This document shows positions 52,235 through 60,558 of a DNA stretch of 64,000 nucleotides, piece by piece (positions within the stretch are counted from its first letter, which is position 1; each line of letters starts with the position of its first letter). The notes beneath the pieces were generated by a model. That model was not told the origin of the DNA. It saw nothing but the letters and a program-made list of their open reading frames with translations, and did no database searches. The DNA is taken from NCBI GenBank assembly GCA_900543445.1, contig UQRC01000003.1, forward strand, positions 1-64,000, written 5' to 3'. The translations under genes and the position numbers were made by a program. This DNA is from an uncultured Lachnobacterium sp. (GTDB taxonomy: Bacteria; Bacillota; Clostridia; Lachnospirales; Lachnospiraceae).

Positions 52235-54328
52235 TCATCCTCCTATAGCTCTAAGCTTCTTGAGGGCGTTTTCTGCCTGCCTGCTCATGTATTCGCTGTC
52301 CGCTTCAGGCTCTTCTCTCTTCTCGGCTCTGAAGCCCTGCTGATAGGTTCTGTCTGTAGGTATCGTGATGACCTTTGCAGCCTTCTCCTGCTTCTTTCCA
52401 CCTATCATCAGCTCAATACCACCTGTAGTCTCATTGAAGCCAACATACTGCTCATTGAGTTCCTCAAACGGTCTCCTTGCCTCTTCAAGTCTTTCCCGGT
52501 CACGCTTCTGCTGTCTCTTCTGCATCTTCAGGTGCTCCTCAAGAGCTTTCTGTGTAACCTTCGGAGCTATCTGAAGAAGCTCCTGACAATATGCTTCACA
52601 GATACGCTTACCCTTTTGGTCAAAGACATACAGGACAGCCATATCATCCGGGTCATACTTGATGTCAACCTTCCGCCCGATATAGTCGCAAAGCTCATCA
52701 GAGCGGTACTCATATCCCCACTTGGTAATGCCAATGTTACGGACAAGCACGTTCTCTGACTTCATCATCAGCATGGTTGCATAGCTCTTAGGCGGTGCCG
52801 CCTTGAAGTATCTGTCCTCATTCATAAAGCAGTCATAAGGCTTCTTATAAGTCTCTCCCATCTTCTTCAGTCCGGAGTGTTCCGTGTGCATGTAGACCGT
52901 TGTGAGCCATTCATGCCACTTCTCATAGAACTCTTCCAGTGTCAGGAGTTCTCCTCTCTCAAGCATCCGCTTGATGTCCTTATCCACCTTGTCAGAGGTC
53001 TTTGAGCCTGTCAGTGTTCCGGTGTATGACTTCATCCAACGTGTGAACTTATTGCACACGGTACGGAAGAACCTCTCAATCTGACCTTTGCTCCATGGCT
53101 CATAAGGAAGAGCCCTGTGGTCATCCTTGATGCCTATACTCTTGTAGAAGCCCATTGTCTCATTGTCAAAGTTCATGCCGCTCCGGTCATTCCTGTCTCT
53201 TCCTGTCATGGTCTTGGCTGTGTAGTCCTTACCATTGTCTATGTAGAGATACTCCGGAACTCCGCCCGGCTCTGAATATATCATTTTGAGTAGGCTCTGC
53301 TTCAGGATGTCAGAGTTGGCATCCTTGCACATCACATCTCCCATGATGACCCTGCTCCTCATGTCTACCCATGCAGCCAAGTGTGGCTTGATGGCTATAA
53401 CCTTGCCATTAGGCTGCTTGTAGCTCACCCAACAGTCAAAGGTATGTTCATCACCCATGACAATCTGCATCACCTGAAGCCCCTTGGTGTCTCTGCTTCC
53501 TTTCACCATGACCTTATTCTTGTACTCACGGGTACCACGGGATGCAAGGAACCAAGCGTTCCTCATTCCCTCATCCTCCATGAGGTAACTGATGTACCTT
53601 GTCACCGTCTGATAGGATGGTATCTTCTCCCACTTGTTGATATTGGCAATGGCTGTCAGCTTCTCATACAGCATCTCACGGGTTCCTTGGTTCCGGGCAA
53701 AGTCCTCATTGAACCATATATTCTTGATAACCTGTTTGACCTCCGGCTTGATACTTGGAAAGCATCCGGTCTCTTTTGGCTTCCGGCACAGGCAGAGAAC
53801 CTTGAAGAACTCACGCCCTGCTCCGTCTTCCTTCTCAAGCTTGTCCGCCCATGCGGATGCTTCAAGGTATGCCTTGGTGTATCGGTAGAGTGTTCTCTGA
53901 CCTTTTCCAAGATACTTCTGTGCAAACTCTTCAGCGTACTTTGTCCGGTCTCCTTCGTCATACTGAAGGAACTTTCTGACCACGTTCCCAAGCTCCACAG
54001 CCTTGTAGTATCTCTCCTTGTAGTTTTCAATGTACCAATCAACATCAGTATTCACATACCATGGCACTTCCGGCTTCTGCTCATCCTCTTTCTTGTCCGG
54101 AAATTCTTCCGTGAAAGATTTCAGCTTCTCCCGTTCCTTCCATGCGTTCCTTGCCTGCTTGGACAGTGAGGAGACCGCCACAAGTACAACATCCCTTCCT
54201 CCTGTCTCTGACTTCTCGGTCTTGGTCACAAAGTTCTTTTTATTTCTCTGTGTTCTTCGTGCCATTGTCTGATACTGAACGCCTTCCAGTTCCGCCGCTT
54301 CGCTCAATGTGACATATACTTCAGCCAA
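52235..54328 (-). CDS. MuA-like DDE transposase
   Basis: 697 residues. The N-terminal ~70 form the Mu-type winged-helix DNA-binding domain (VTLSEAAELEGVQYQTMARR). The catalytic domain shows Asp in MGDEHTFDCW, Asp in YIDNGKDYTAK and Glu in KGQIERFFRTV, the DDE triad. A C-terminal MuB-contact and tetramer region follows. It cuts and joins the TGTA ends, giving the 5-bp duplication. It is the third early gene after the Ner-like protein in leftward order. Confidence 0.96.
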   Translation of the reverse strand: MAEVYVTLSEAAELEGVQYQTMARRTQRNKKNFVTKTEKSETGGRDVVLVAVSSLSKQARNAWKEREKLKSFTEEFPDKKEDEQKPEVPWYVNTDVDWYIENYKERYYKAVELGNVVRKFLQYDEGDRTKYAEEFAQKYLGKGQRTLYRYTKAYLEASAWADKLEKEDGAGREFFKVLCLCRKPKETGCFPSIKPEVKQVIKNIWFNEDFARNQGTREMLYEKLTAIANINKWEKIPSYQTVTRYISYLMEDEGMRNAWFLASRGTREYKNKVMVKGSRDTKGLQVMQIVMGDEHTFDCWVSYKQPNGKVIAIKPHLAAWVDMRSRVIMGDVMCKDANSDILKQSLLKMIYSEPGGVPEYLYIDNGKDYTAKTMTGRDRNDRSGMNFDNETMGFYKSIGIKDDHRALPYEPWSKGQIERFFRTVCNKFTRWMKSYTGTLTGSKTSDKVDKDIKRMLERGELLTLEEFYEKWHEWLTTVYMHTEHSGLKKMGETYKKPYDCFMNEDRYFKAAPPKSYATMLMMKSENVLVRNIGITKWGYEYRSDELCDYIGRKVDIKYDPDDMAVLYVFDQKGKRICEAYCQELLQIAPKVTQKALEEHLKMQKRQQKRDRERLEEARRPFEELNEQYVGFNETTGGIELMIGGKKQEKAAKVITIPTDRTYQQGFRAEKREEPEADSEYMSRQAENALKKLRAIGG

Positions 54329-54342
54329 TCAGCTCACCTCCT

Positions 54343-54546
54343 TCATGCTGCTATTTCAATATCCAGTATCCTTGATATTGCCTCAATGTATTTCTTTCCA
54401 CTACGCTCACCGACTAAAATCTTGTGGATGTACTGCTTATTGCATCCAAGCAAAGCAGCAAGCTCCACCTGTGTCATATTCTTGTCTATGAGCCTTTTCC
54501 TGACCTTCCGCCCAAAGGGTGTCAGTCTCGTCTGCTTTGTTGCCAT
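54343..54546 (-). CDS. Ner-like helix-turn-helix regulator
   Basis: 67 residues with one XRE-type helix-turn-helix (MTQVELAALLGCNKQYIHKIL). Its place 14 bp before the transposase gene is that of Mu ner, a negative regulator of early and repressor transcription. The name is by analogy. Confidence 0.85.
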   Translation of the reverse strand: MATKQTRLTPFGRKVRKRLIDKNMTQVELAALLGCNKQYIHKILVGERSGKKYIEAISRILDIEIAA

Positions 54547-54560
54547 CTGCTCACCTCACA

Positions 54561-54782
54561 TCACAGCTTGTATACCCTCATACCGCAACCATTCAGGTCA
54601 CAGGTGTATCCTTTTTCTATAAGGGTCTCAATGACTTTTGGAGCCGCCTCATACAGGATGATACCCTGACGGACTGTGCCGCCTACTGTGTATCCTATTG
54701 ACATCCTGATGGGGCTTGTCTGTTCCTGAAGCTTCAGGAGTATTGACATCAGCTCCACATCACTATCCTTGTATTTCTCCAT
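54561..54782 (-). CDS. Small early-region protein
   Basis: 73 residues with two cysteines (CDLNGC) near the C-terminus. SIGYTVGGTVRQGIILYEAAP has mixed beta/alpha character. Not recognised. Confidence 0.65.
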   Translation of the reverse strand: MEKYKDSDVELMSILLKLQEQTSPIRMSIGYTVGGTVRQGIILYEAAPKVIETLIEKGYTCDLNGCGMRVYKL

Positions 54783-54804
54783 TACAACCTACCTTTCCAA
54801 CCAA

Positions 54805-54984
54805 TTACAGGCTCTTTGATATAGTCCTTGTCTTTGGTTTTCCTCCAACCTTCTTCAGAGATACCCGGCTCACTACTTCCAATGAGTCCGGAAGGTTCTT
54901 GACCACAAGCCAATTCTCCGGCACCAATCCATGAGCCTTCATCATCTTCTTCTGTTCCCTTGTGGGAGCCTTTCCGTTCTTCAT
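54805..54984 (-). CDS. Small DUF6906-like protein
   Basis: 59 residues: MKNGKAPTREQKKMMKAHGL followed by PENWLVVKNLPDSLEVV. This is the pattern of a widespread small phage protein family (DUF6906-like) of unknown function. The ATG shares one base with the preceding stop (TGATG). Confidence 0.75.
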   Translation of the reverse strand: MKNGKAPTREQKKMMKAHGLVPENWLVVKNLPDSLEVVSRVSLKKVGGKPKTRTISKSL

Positions 54985-55169
54985 CAGTAGCTCACCTCCG
55001 TCTCCTCTATGATTTTGTCAATTATATTGAGAGCGTTTTCCTTTCCCTCAATCTCTGCCTCAAGCTCCATCCGGTTCTCCCGGAGCTGCTCAAGCTCTGC
55101 ATCCAACTTCTCTCTGTGCTCAACCAATGCTTCCATATCATCACTTGACAGGTTCAGCAAGTGCATCAT
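54984..55169 (-). CDS. Small coiled-coil early protein
   Basis: 61 residues, nearly all one charged coiled coil (LVEHREKLDAELEQLREN). It is coupled to the DUF6906-like gene. Function unknown. Confidence 0.68.
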   Translation of the reverse strand: MMHLLNLSSDDMEALVEHREKLDAELEQLRENRMELEAEIEGKENALNIIDKIIEETEVSY

Positions 55170-55215
55170 CTCCTCTCCTGTGGTATAATATGAAAAGCAG
55201 CCGGGACAACCATCT

Positions 55216-55437
55216 ATGGAAAATCAAAATCATCCGGTAGGAAAAAGGTTAGGTTGTACCACAAAAACCTTATTATCAATCACCTTCCCTGTTCATGGTG
55301 CCACCCGTGAAGATACTAAGCGGAAGGTGACGGAGCTCTGTGAGTCCTTCTTTAGTAGAGAAGGCTCTCGGCTTCCCGTTACTATCACTGATGAGGATGG
55401 ATGTGTGCTGTACACATCTGACTCTGATTTAATGTAG
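55216..55437 (+). CDS. Possible small divergent protein
   Basis: 73 residues on the opposite strand to the early operon. A TGGTATAAT extended -10 element lies about 30 bp upstream, but the ribosome site is weak. The sequence looks protein-like (REDTKRKVTELCESFF, VTITDEDGCVLYTSDSD), with two parts of beta character. It would split the leftward early genes; could be a lysogenic gene or a chance frame. Confidence 0.45.
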   Translation: MENQNHPVGKRLGCTTKTLLSITFPVHGATREDTKRKVTELCESFFSREGSRLPVTITDEDGCVLYTSDSDLM

Positions 55438-55465
55438 AAGGGAGGAAGCCCCGGCTGCATTTTCG

Positions 55466-55753
55466 CTATTCAATTCTCAAGGTAGGACAGGACAGCTCTT
55501 CTATCTCTTCCTGTATCCGTTGCACTTCTCTCTGTGCGTTCCGGAGGAGCTCATCAAGCTCATGGGCTTTCTTTGCTCTTGGAAGCATGTCATGGAAGAT
55601 TGTCATACCAAAGCTCTTATACAGTTCAGCAACTTCATCTTTGCCGGATGTGTTCCGGATAGATGGATGCCACATGTAGACTTCTTCAATCACTTTGTAC
55701 TGCTCATCCGTGACAGTTCTTTCAATTCTTTCTTCAAATTCCTGCTTCTGCAT
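55466..55753 (-). CDS. First leftward early gene, unknown helical protein
   Basis: 95 residues with GGAGGTG before the ATG. Acidic and helical, ending in a coiled coil (RNAQREVQRIQEEIEEL). It lies next to the repressor control region, so it is probably made early after induction. Not recognised. Confidence 0.7.
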   Translation of the reverse strand: MQKQEFEERIERTVTDEQYKVIEEVYMWHPSIRNTSGKDEVAELYKSFGMTIFHDMLPRAKKAHELDELLRNAQREVQRIQEEIEELSCPTLRIE

Positions 55754-55994
55754 CCTGCACCTCCTTCATTCCTTCATAGTTCCATTTCCTGATACCCTGA
55801 ACCGGGTGACTTTCTTTGTGCCGGAGAACTCCGACTATTGAGATTTACTAAGTTTTTTGATATGATTTATCTTGGATTAGTGGGTTACAAGTAACCCTTG
55901 CAAGGTTTATTATATCTTCCTATTTGCAGAATGTCAACACTTTTTCTGCTTTCAGGAAGAATAAATATTCCAATTTGCAGAAAGAGAGGTCATC
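55754..55994. promoter_or_regulatory. Divergent control region between early genes and repressor
   Basis: The 241 bp hold a perfect 16-bp palindrome GGGTTACAAGTAACCC (55882-55897), two copies of a 15-bp motif TTCCTATTTGCAGAA (55917-55931) and TTCCAATTTGCAGAA (55968-55982), and a 12-bp palindrome CGGAGAACTCCG (55822-55833). The second 15-mer ends 12 bp before the repressor ATG. This arrangement fits overlapping early and repressor promoters; I cannot fix the promoters themselves. Confidence 0.7.
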
Positions 55995-56402
55995 ATGGAA
56001 TTAGATATGATAGGAATTGGTGAACGTATTAAAACAAGAAGAAAAGAATTGAAACTCTCTCAAACAGACATATATGAGAGATGTGACATCACTTCAGGAG
56101 CATTGAGCAAAATCGAAAACGGAAAAACTACGCCTTCCGTTATTGCATTTTATAAGCTTTCACAAGTGTTAGAGTGTGATATGAATTGGTTGGCAACCGG
56201 AATATCTTCCAATATGCAGAAGTCCAATATCTGCAAATTGGAAGAAGAGCTGTTGAATGGTTTCCGGGAGCTTCCTGAAGATGACAAAGAGGAACTCATG
56301 GGCTTATTGCAACTAAAGCTCCGGAAGGTGAAAAAAGAAAAAGATGTGACTGCAAAATCATCCCCTTCAGCAGATACAGAAACGGGTGACATGGTAGGCT
56401 GA
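55995..56402 (+). CDS. Prophage repressor (XRE family)
   Basis: 135 residues. The N-terminal ~65 are an XRE helix-turn-helix (LKLSQTDIYERCDITSGALSKI); the C-terminal part is acidic helical with a disordered Ser/Thr end, and no protease-type cleavage domain. It is divergent to the early genes, the place of Mu c. Two further copies of the 15-bp control-region motif lie inside the coding sequence at 56207-56221 and (inverted) near 56228-56242, suggesting self-control. Confidence 0.87.
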   Translation: MELDMIGIGERIKTRRKELKLSQTDIYERCDITSGALSKIENGKTTPSVIAFYKLSQVLECDMNWLATGISSNMQKSNICKLEEELLNGFRELPEDDKEELMGLLQLKLRKVKKEKDVTAKSSPSADTETGDMVG

Positions 56403-56421
56403 TTTTTTTATACTGTTTTTT

Positions 56422-56437
56422 GGGTTACTTGTAACCC
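56422..56437. repeat. Palindrome GGGTTACTTGTAACCC after the repressor gene
   Basis: A 16-bp palindrome identical to the one at 55882-55897 except for the central two bases. It is followed by six T bases, so it may also act as a terminator of the repressor transcript. Confidence 0.65.
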
Positions 56438-56501
56438 TTTTTTGTTACTTTGCCATTTCAGGAAAATAATTCCCGAAAAAATACGTTTTCCCTTGAAAAC
56501 A

Positions 56502-56550
56502 AAGCAAAGTAACAGTTCACTTTTAATAGTTCTATTTTGTTACTTTGCTT
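56502..56550. repeat. 13-bp-arm inverted repeat in the repressor-side end
   Basis: AAGCAAAGTAACA (56502-56514) is matched by TGTTACTTTGCTT (56538-56550). A further TTTGTTACTTTGC is at about 56440. The core GTTAC is shared with the 16-bp palindromes. Confidence 0.6.
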
Positions 56551-56592
56551 GTATCATGTTCCGGCTCCACGGTTCCGGGTACTGATTGCATT

Positions 56593-56622
56593 GAGTAACG
56601 CCATTTTTTTCAAGCGTTACTC
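56593..56622. repeat. Inverted repeat GAGTAACGC / GCGTTACTC
   Basis: Nine-base arms with a 12-nt loop. Together with CAGTAACGC, ATAACGC and CGTTATAACG (56703-56712) it forms a cluster of TAACGC half-sites in the 300 bp after the repressor. No gene is supported in 56403-57032. Confidence 0.6.
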
Positions 56623-56721
56623 CCAAAAAACCCTTATTTTATGGGACTTTACGAAACAAACACGCACATTGACAACACTTAATCAGTAACGCAATAACGC
56701 CACGTTATAACGCTTGACCTA

Positions 56722-56915
56722 TTTTCAGAAGAGGATGCCTGATGTATAATGTCCTTACAACCTAACTTTGAGGTGTTGTGGATAGAACAAGTGCTCAAAA
56801 AACAAGTAAAACCAATGCTTCCAAGCACTCTATCCACTTCCCTCCCTTCCAAGGACACAAAAAAAGCATCCGAAACAGCTTATTCTCAAATTCGCTGTCA
56901 AAGATGCTTCATTTT
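56722..56915 (+). ncRNA. Predicted structured RNA at the repressor-side phage end
   Basis: TTTTCA (56722-56727) and a perfect TATAAT (56745-56750) are 17 bp apart, and CGTTATAACG lies 9 bp upstream. The predicted RNA starts near 56757. It has a long imperfect hairpin, GTGGATAGA...GTGCT with AGCAC..TATCCAC (about 56777-56846), and then a terminator hairpin, AAGCATC and GATGCTT with an inner ACAGC/GCTGT stem (56864-56909), followed by T-rich sequence. A frame over it has no family match by eye and no ribosome site. Structure and promoter were read by eye only. Confidence 0.5.
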
Positions 56916-57002
56916 TTCTCTATTAAATTCGCCACAACCCTTGATTTCACGGGGTTTCCCGTCATTTCCCACCTCTTCACGGATGGTCTCACGTTAGAAT
57001 GT

Positions 57003-57032
57003 CCTTTTTGTCATATATTCTGTTAAGTTACA
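57003..57032 (-). repeat. Repressor-side phage end with transposase site
   Basis: On the minus strand the end reads TGTAACTT, then a 22-bp site (57003-57024) whose core ATGACAAAAA matches TTGACAAAAC at the other end. The site starts 8 bp from the end at both sides. The terminal TGTAA also supplies the in-frame stop for the host GH16 half. Confidence 0.85.
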
Positions 57033-60000
57033 CTAATCCCGCTAACAAACTATTCGTATCTCTCTCGAGAATATTAACAGGAACTTCCACTTTAGAATAA
57101 CCCTCAGCAGTAAATCCCCATACATGTCTTCCAGCACTCGTAATAGCATCAGCTGCAATTGTGATCAAGTTTTTTGATGTGTCTTTTAATACGTATTTAT
57201 CATCAACCACATTACCATCCAATGTCACACTCAATTTCTTAGAAGCCCATGTTTCATTGTCTGAATAACCAAATGTTAAATTCTGTCCAACTTTTGCCAA
57301 ACTCTTAACATTCATTGTCGGTGCTGCCGAGGCTAACACTTCTTCTTCCGTCGCCTTTTTTAATACAACATTATCAATGTAAATCTTATGTTTTTTACTA
57401 AACGAATAGCCGTTTCCATCTCCCATCATAAATAACAAATAATTGTTGGGTGATGAAGGCACATTACTTAATACAATATAATAATGCTGCTTACTCGTTG
57501 TTAAATTAATAACTGTCGAAGATGCTGTACCCAAATTGCTAAACTCCATCTGAATCGGTCTATCCATATCCGCGTATGCATCAAAAGATAACAAATAATA
57601 ATCTGAAGCTTCCATTGACATATTTTCCTGTTTCAATTGATTATCCCACACCGCACCTTGCGAAGAAATAATCTCATTTACAGCCATCCCATTCTCCCAT
57701 GTAGTAGATCCGGTTGCCCCATCATGATGCCATATCGTCCAACCATTTAAATTATCTGTAAATTCACCATTTACAAGAACATTTCCACTTGTAGGAAGCA
57801 CTTTTTGTGTGATTGTTTTTGTATCTGCATATCCTGTTGCCTCAAACTTAACACTATAGGATCCTTCGTCTGGTACAAATGCGCCATCAATCCAAACAGC
57901 AGTTCCATCTTTTTCAATCTTATTTAATTCTACCTTGTTACCATTTACGTATGCGTTTGTAATCGCCTTGATCCATTCAGAATCATTTGCCTCAATCTTA
58001 AATTTATTCCCTGCTTTAACCGGTTCTGCAGATTTTATTTCCGCCGGGCGTTTCTGTCCATCAGGAATCGTAATTTTACTGTCATCAACCGCAATGTCAA
58101 TGCAATCGATATTAAAATGAACAACACCAGTCTCAACACCCCAATACAAAGTAATATTTCCACTGCAATTTTTGTTTGGAATAAACTCAATAACCTGATT
58201 ATTTTCTCCTTTTTGGAACTGGTAATCTTTCTGCTCACCATCCGGCGTTTCAATCTTGATTGTCTTATCTGTATCCAAATTCATCTTAATGTTGATTTTA
58301 TATGGAATTCCAGCACTGCACTTTACCTTAGCGGATTGCATTCCAACGCGCCAGAAATTTCCAACCGTAGGAATATTGATTTCTCCACTAAGACGACCTG
58401 CAATTACCTGCTTTGATAAACCAGCATCTCCTTCTGACCAGATATTCCAACCATTTTCTCCATCAAAGAAAAATCCATTTGTCATTGGGTACAATTCAAT
58501 ATTATCCCAATCAATATTATTATTCGTAGTACGAATCAATGAAATATTATCGAAAGTAATCTTGTTTTTTCCAATCAAAAACTTAACAACCGCATTATCA
58601 TCATTAACATTATTTGGCATTGTAAAGGAAATCTCGTGTTCGTCCTCAGTCGAAGTTAAAGATAGAGTTTTCTCAGCATATATAACTCTGGAATCCATGT
58701 TTTCGACCAAAACCTTGACACTTGCATCCGCTTCCGCTTTTGCATCAAACGTAAGCTTATAAGAATCTGACTGCAAAAGCTTGATTCCTCTTTGATATAC
58801 ACATGCTTCTTCATTTTGTCCGATTACATTCAACTTTCTCTCTGTTTTTTGAACTGAAGCACTAGCATTATCTACGTGCCAGAATCCTAGTCTTCCTTCC
58901 CCCTGATCAAAAGTACCATTGTAAATATGATTACCATTTGAAAGCGGTTCCTTTGTTGAATCCATATCAATTTCCGGTGTCACACCTGTCGAAATAATCG
59001 AAAAATTCTTGAAGTAACATTTTCCCGTACTCTGTTGAAAATTGAATTCAATTCTTCCGTCTGCATCTGTAGAAGATTCCATATCGAATACATATTTATA
59101 ATGTTGCCAATCCGTGGTCAGATCAATATCATACGCATTCGAATAAGCCGGATATCCTCCAATATTTCCGAATTTTGCAACCAATGTTTTAGATGCATCT
59201 GCTTTTGCATCAAACTCCATAACATAGCGATATCCCTTTGTCAAAGGTACATTATGGATCAACTGAACACTATATGTTTGATTTCCCCCGGCAGTAACAT
59301 TAACTGTTAATCCATTGTCATCAGAATAGTTGACATCTGCCTTTCCACCTTCCAATTCTGACACAAACCAGCTTGTACGATCATTCTCATTTGGATACCC
59401 AGTTGTTTTTTTCGTTTCAGCAAGTGCTGAATCTACATAATTCGTTGTATTAACTTCACCGCTCACCAAATGATCATCCGCACTTTCAACCGGTTTTCGA
59501 ACATTCGATTCATCATATTCGATTAAATTTCCGTCTGCATCTGCCAGATCATATACTCGAACATAATCTACAAGCATACTAGCTTCGGTAAGTCTATCAT
59601 CTAGTGCACCTCCATCATAGTTTCCTCCAACAGCCAGATTTAGCAAAATATAAAAATCCTGATCAAATGGTGCTGGATAAGTAAAATCTGAGCCATTTGT
59701 CTCTGTTGTAGAATACCAATTACTTGTTTTATAATATAAAGTATCATCTACATACCAGCAAATCTCTCCAGGCAACCATTCAACCGCGTATGTATGCCAA
59801 TCTGCATATGAGAAATCCGGTAACTCTGATCCTGCAATTGCAGTATTTTTATTCAGGCTTCCTCCAATTGATTTATTATTTGGCCATTGACTTCCATAGT
59901 GAATTGTACCGTCTACACTATTTTTATTGCTTCCTCTTGCTTCCATAATATCAAGTTCTCCCGAAGCTGCCCATGTACCATATTCATCATTTGCCGGCAT

Positions 60001-60558
60001 CATCCAGAAGGCTGGCCATATTCCAGCCATATTGTCCTGCTGGTTATTTATTTTGATTCTTGATTCTATACGACCATATGTCTTCGAGAATTTAGTGACC
60101 TTGTCTCCGCCTGGATTCTTCGAATCATCCATTGTCCATAATCGAGCAGACGTATAATTCTTTCCGCCCTTTGATTCTTTTTTAGCAGTTATTTTCAGAC
60201 ATTTTGCACCATCCTCTGTCACAAAAGAGGTATTATCGCCGTCCGTATAATACTGCTGCTCATTATTTCCCCATCCATCACCGGAATAATTCGATCCAGT
60301 TCCAACCATATAACTCCATTTACTGTTGTCAAGAGAGTCATTGTTAAATTCATCACTCCATGAAATATTCCAATTTCTTTCTTGATTTCCATAATGCGTC
60401 ACGATTTTACGAGCACACTCTTCTGTAGCCTCATATGCCTGATCATTTGTCTCTGCAGCATATACACAATAGCTACTTGGCAAAATTGATGTTGCCAGCA
60501 TGGATACAGACAACACCATAGTTCCACATTTTGTAGAAAAATTTTTCCACTTCCCCAT
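57028..60558 (-). CDS. Secreted GH16 beta-glucanase with carbohydrate-binding modules, truncated by the prophage
   Basis: 1,176 residues as it stands: 1,175 host residues plus one Val, then the stop from the phage end. The start is the ATG at 60558 (AAAGGAGGA upstream). A signal peptide runs to about residue 35. The GH16 domain (about 45-340) has the catalytic SGELDIMEARG (ExDxxE), as in beta-1,3/1,4-glucanases. At least four CBM4/9-like modules follow (FDAKAD repeats), with two small Ig-like or DUF1533-type domains between them. The insertion lies in the next module; the remaining domains are at 21577-22984. The truncated enzyme may still be secreted and active (inference). Confidence 0.93.
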   Translation of the reverse strand: MGKWKNFSTKCGTMVLSVSMLATSILPSSYCVYAAETNDQAYEATEECARKIVTHYGNQERNWNISWSDEFNNDSLDNSKWSYMVGTGSNYSGDGWGNNEQQYYTDGDNTSFVTEDGAKCLKITAKKESKGGKNYTSARLWTMDDSKNPGGDKVTKFSKTYGRIESRIKINNQQDNMAGIWPAFWMMPANDEYGTWAASGELDIMEARGSNKNSVDGTIHYGSQWPNNKSIGGSLNKNTAIAGSELPDFSYADWHTYAVEWLPGEICWYVDDTLYYKTSNWYSTTETNGSDFTYPAPFDQDFYILLNLAVGGNYDGGALDDRLTEASMLVDYVRVYDLADADGNLIEYDESNVRKPVESADDHLVSGEVNTTNYVDSALAETKKTTGYPNENDRTSWFVSELEGGKADVNYSDDNGLTVNVTAGGNQTYSVQLIHNVPLTKGYRYVMEFDAKADASKTLVAKFGNIGGYPAYSNAYDIDLTTDWQHYKYVFDMESSTDADGRIEFNFQQSTGKCYFKNFSIISTGVTPEIDMDSTKEPLSNGNHIYNGTFDQGEGRLGFWHVDNASASVQKTERKLNVIGQNEEACVYQRGIKLLQSDSYKLTFDAKAEADASVKVLVENMDSRVIYAEKTLSLTSTEDEHEISFTMPNNVNDDNAVVKFLIGKNKITFDNISLIRTTNNNIDWDNIELYPMTNGFFFDGENGWNIWSEGDAGLSKQVIAGRLSGEINIPTVGNFWRVGMQSAKVKCSAGIPYKINIKMNLDTDKTIKIETPDGEQKDYQFQKGENNQVIEFIPNKNCSGNITLYWGVETGVVHFNIDCIDIAVDDSKITIPDGQKRPAEIKSAEPVKAGNKFKIEANDSEWIKAITNAYVNGNKVELNKIEKDGTAVWIDGAFVPDEGSYSVKFEATGYADTKTITQKVLPTSGNVLVNGEFTDNLNGWTIWHHDGATGSTTWENGMAVNEIISSQGAVWDNQLKQENMSMEASDYYLLSFDAYADMDRPIQMEFSNLGTASSTVINLTTSKQHYYIVLSNVPSSPNNYLLFMMGDGNGYSFSKKHKIYIDNVVLKKATEEEVLASAAPTMNVKSLAKVGQNLTFGYSDNETWASKKLSVTLDGNVVDDKYVLKDTSKNLITIAADAITSAGRHVWGFTAEGYSKVEVPVNILERDTNSLLAGLV
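57033..57037. repeat. 5-bp target-site duplication, right copy (CTAAT)
   Basis: Exact copy of 22980-22984, directly outside the phage TACA end. Confidence 0.93.

Larger units (their letters stand above)
22985..57032 (-). mobile_element. Complete Mu-like transposable prophage with a diversity-generating retroelement
   Basis: 34,048 bp bounded by TGTA...TACA ends with matching 22-bp sites and a CTAAT duplication. Genes for a repressor, MuA-like transposase, MuB-like ATPase, Mor-like activator, head, contractile tail, lysis and host recognition are all open, so it looks capable of lytic growth. There is no site-specific integrase. By Mu convention its repressor ('left') end is at 57032 and its tail-fibre ('right') end at 22985. 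A DGR occupies the place of Mu's invertible G segment. Confidence 0.95.

Noticed and set aside
53381..54169. Plus-strand frame of 262 codons inside the transposase gene
   Set aside because: Antisense shadow; no ribosome site and cysteine/leucine-rich composition.
56749..57026. Two overlapping plus-strand frames at the repressor-side end
   Set aside because: No ribosome site or domain; they cover hairpins, a terminator and the transposase site.
57028..57030. Natural end of the GH16 gene
   Set aside because: The stop lies inside the phage terminal TGTAA, so it is made by the insertion.
22985..57032. Site-specific (tyrosine or serine) integrase and att core
   Set aside because: None found; the element uses a DDE transposase and makes a 5-bp duplication.
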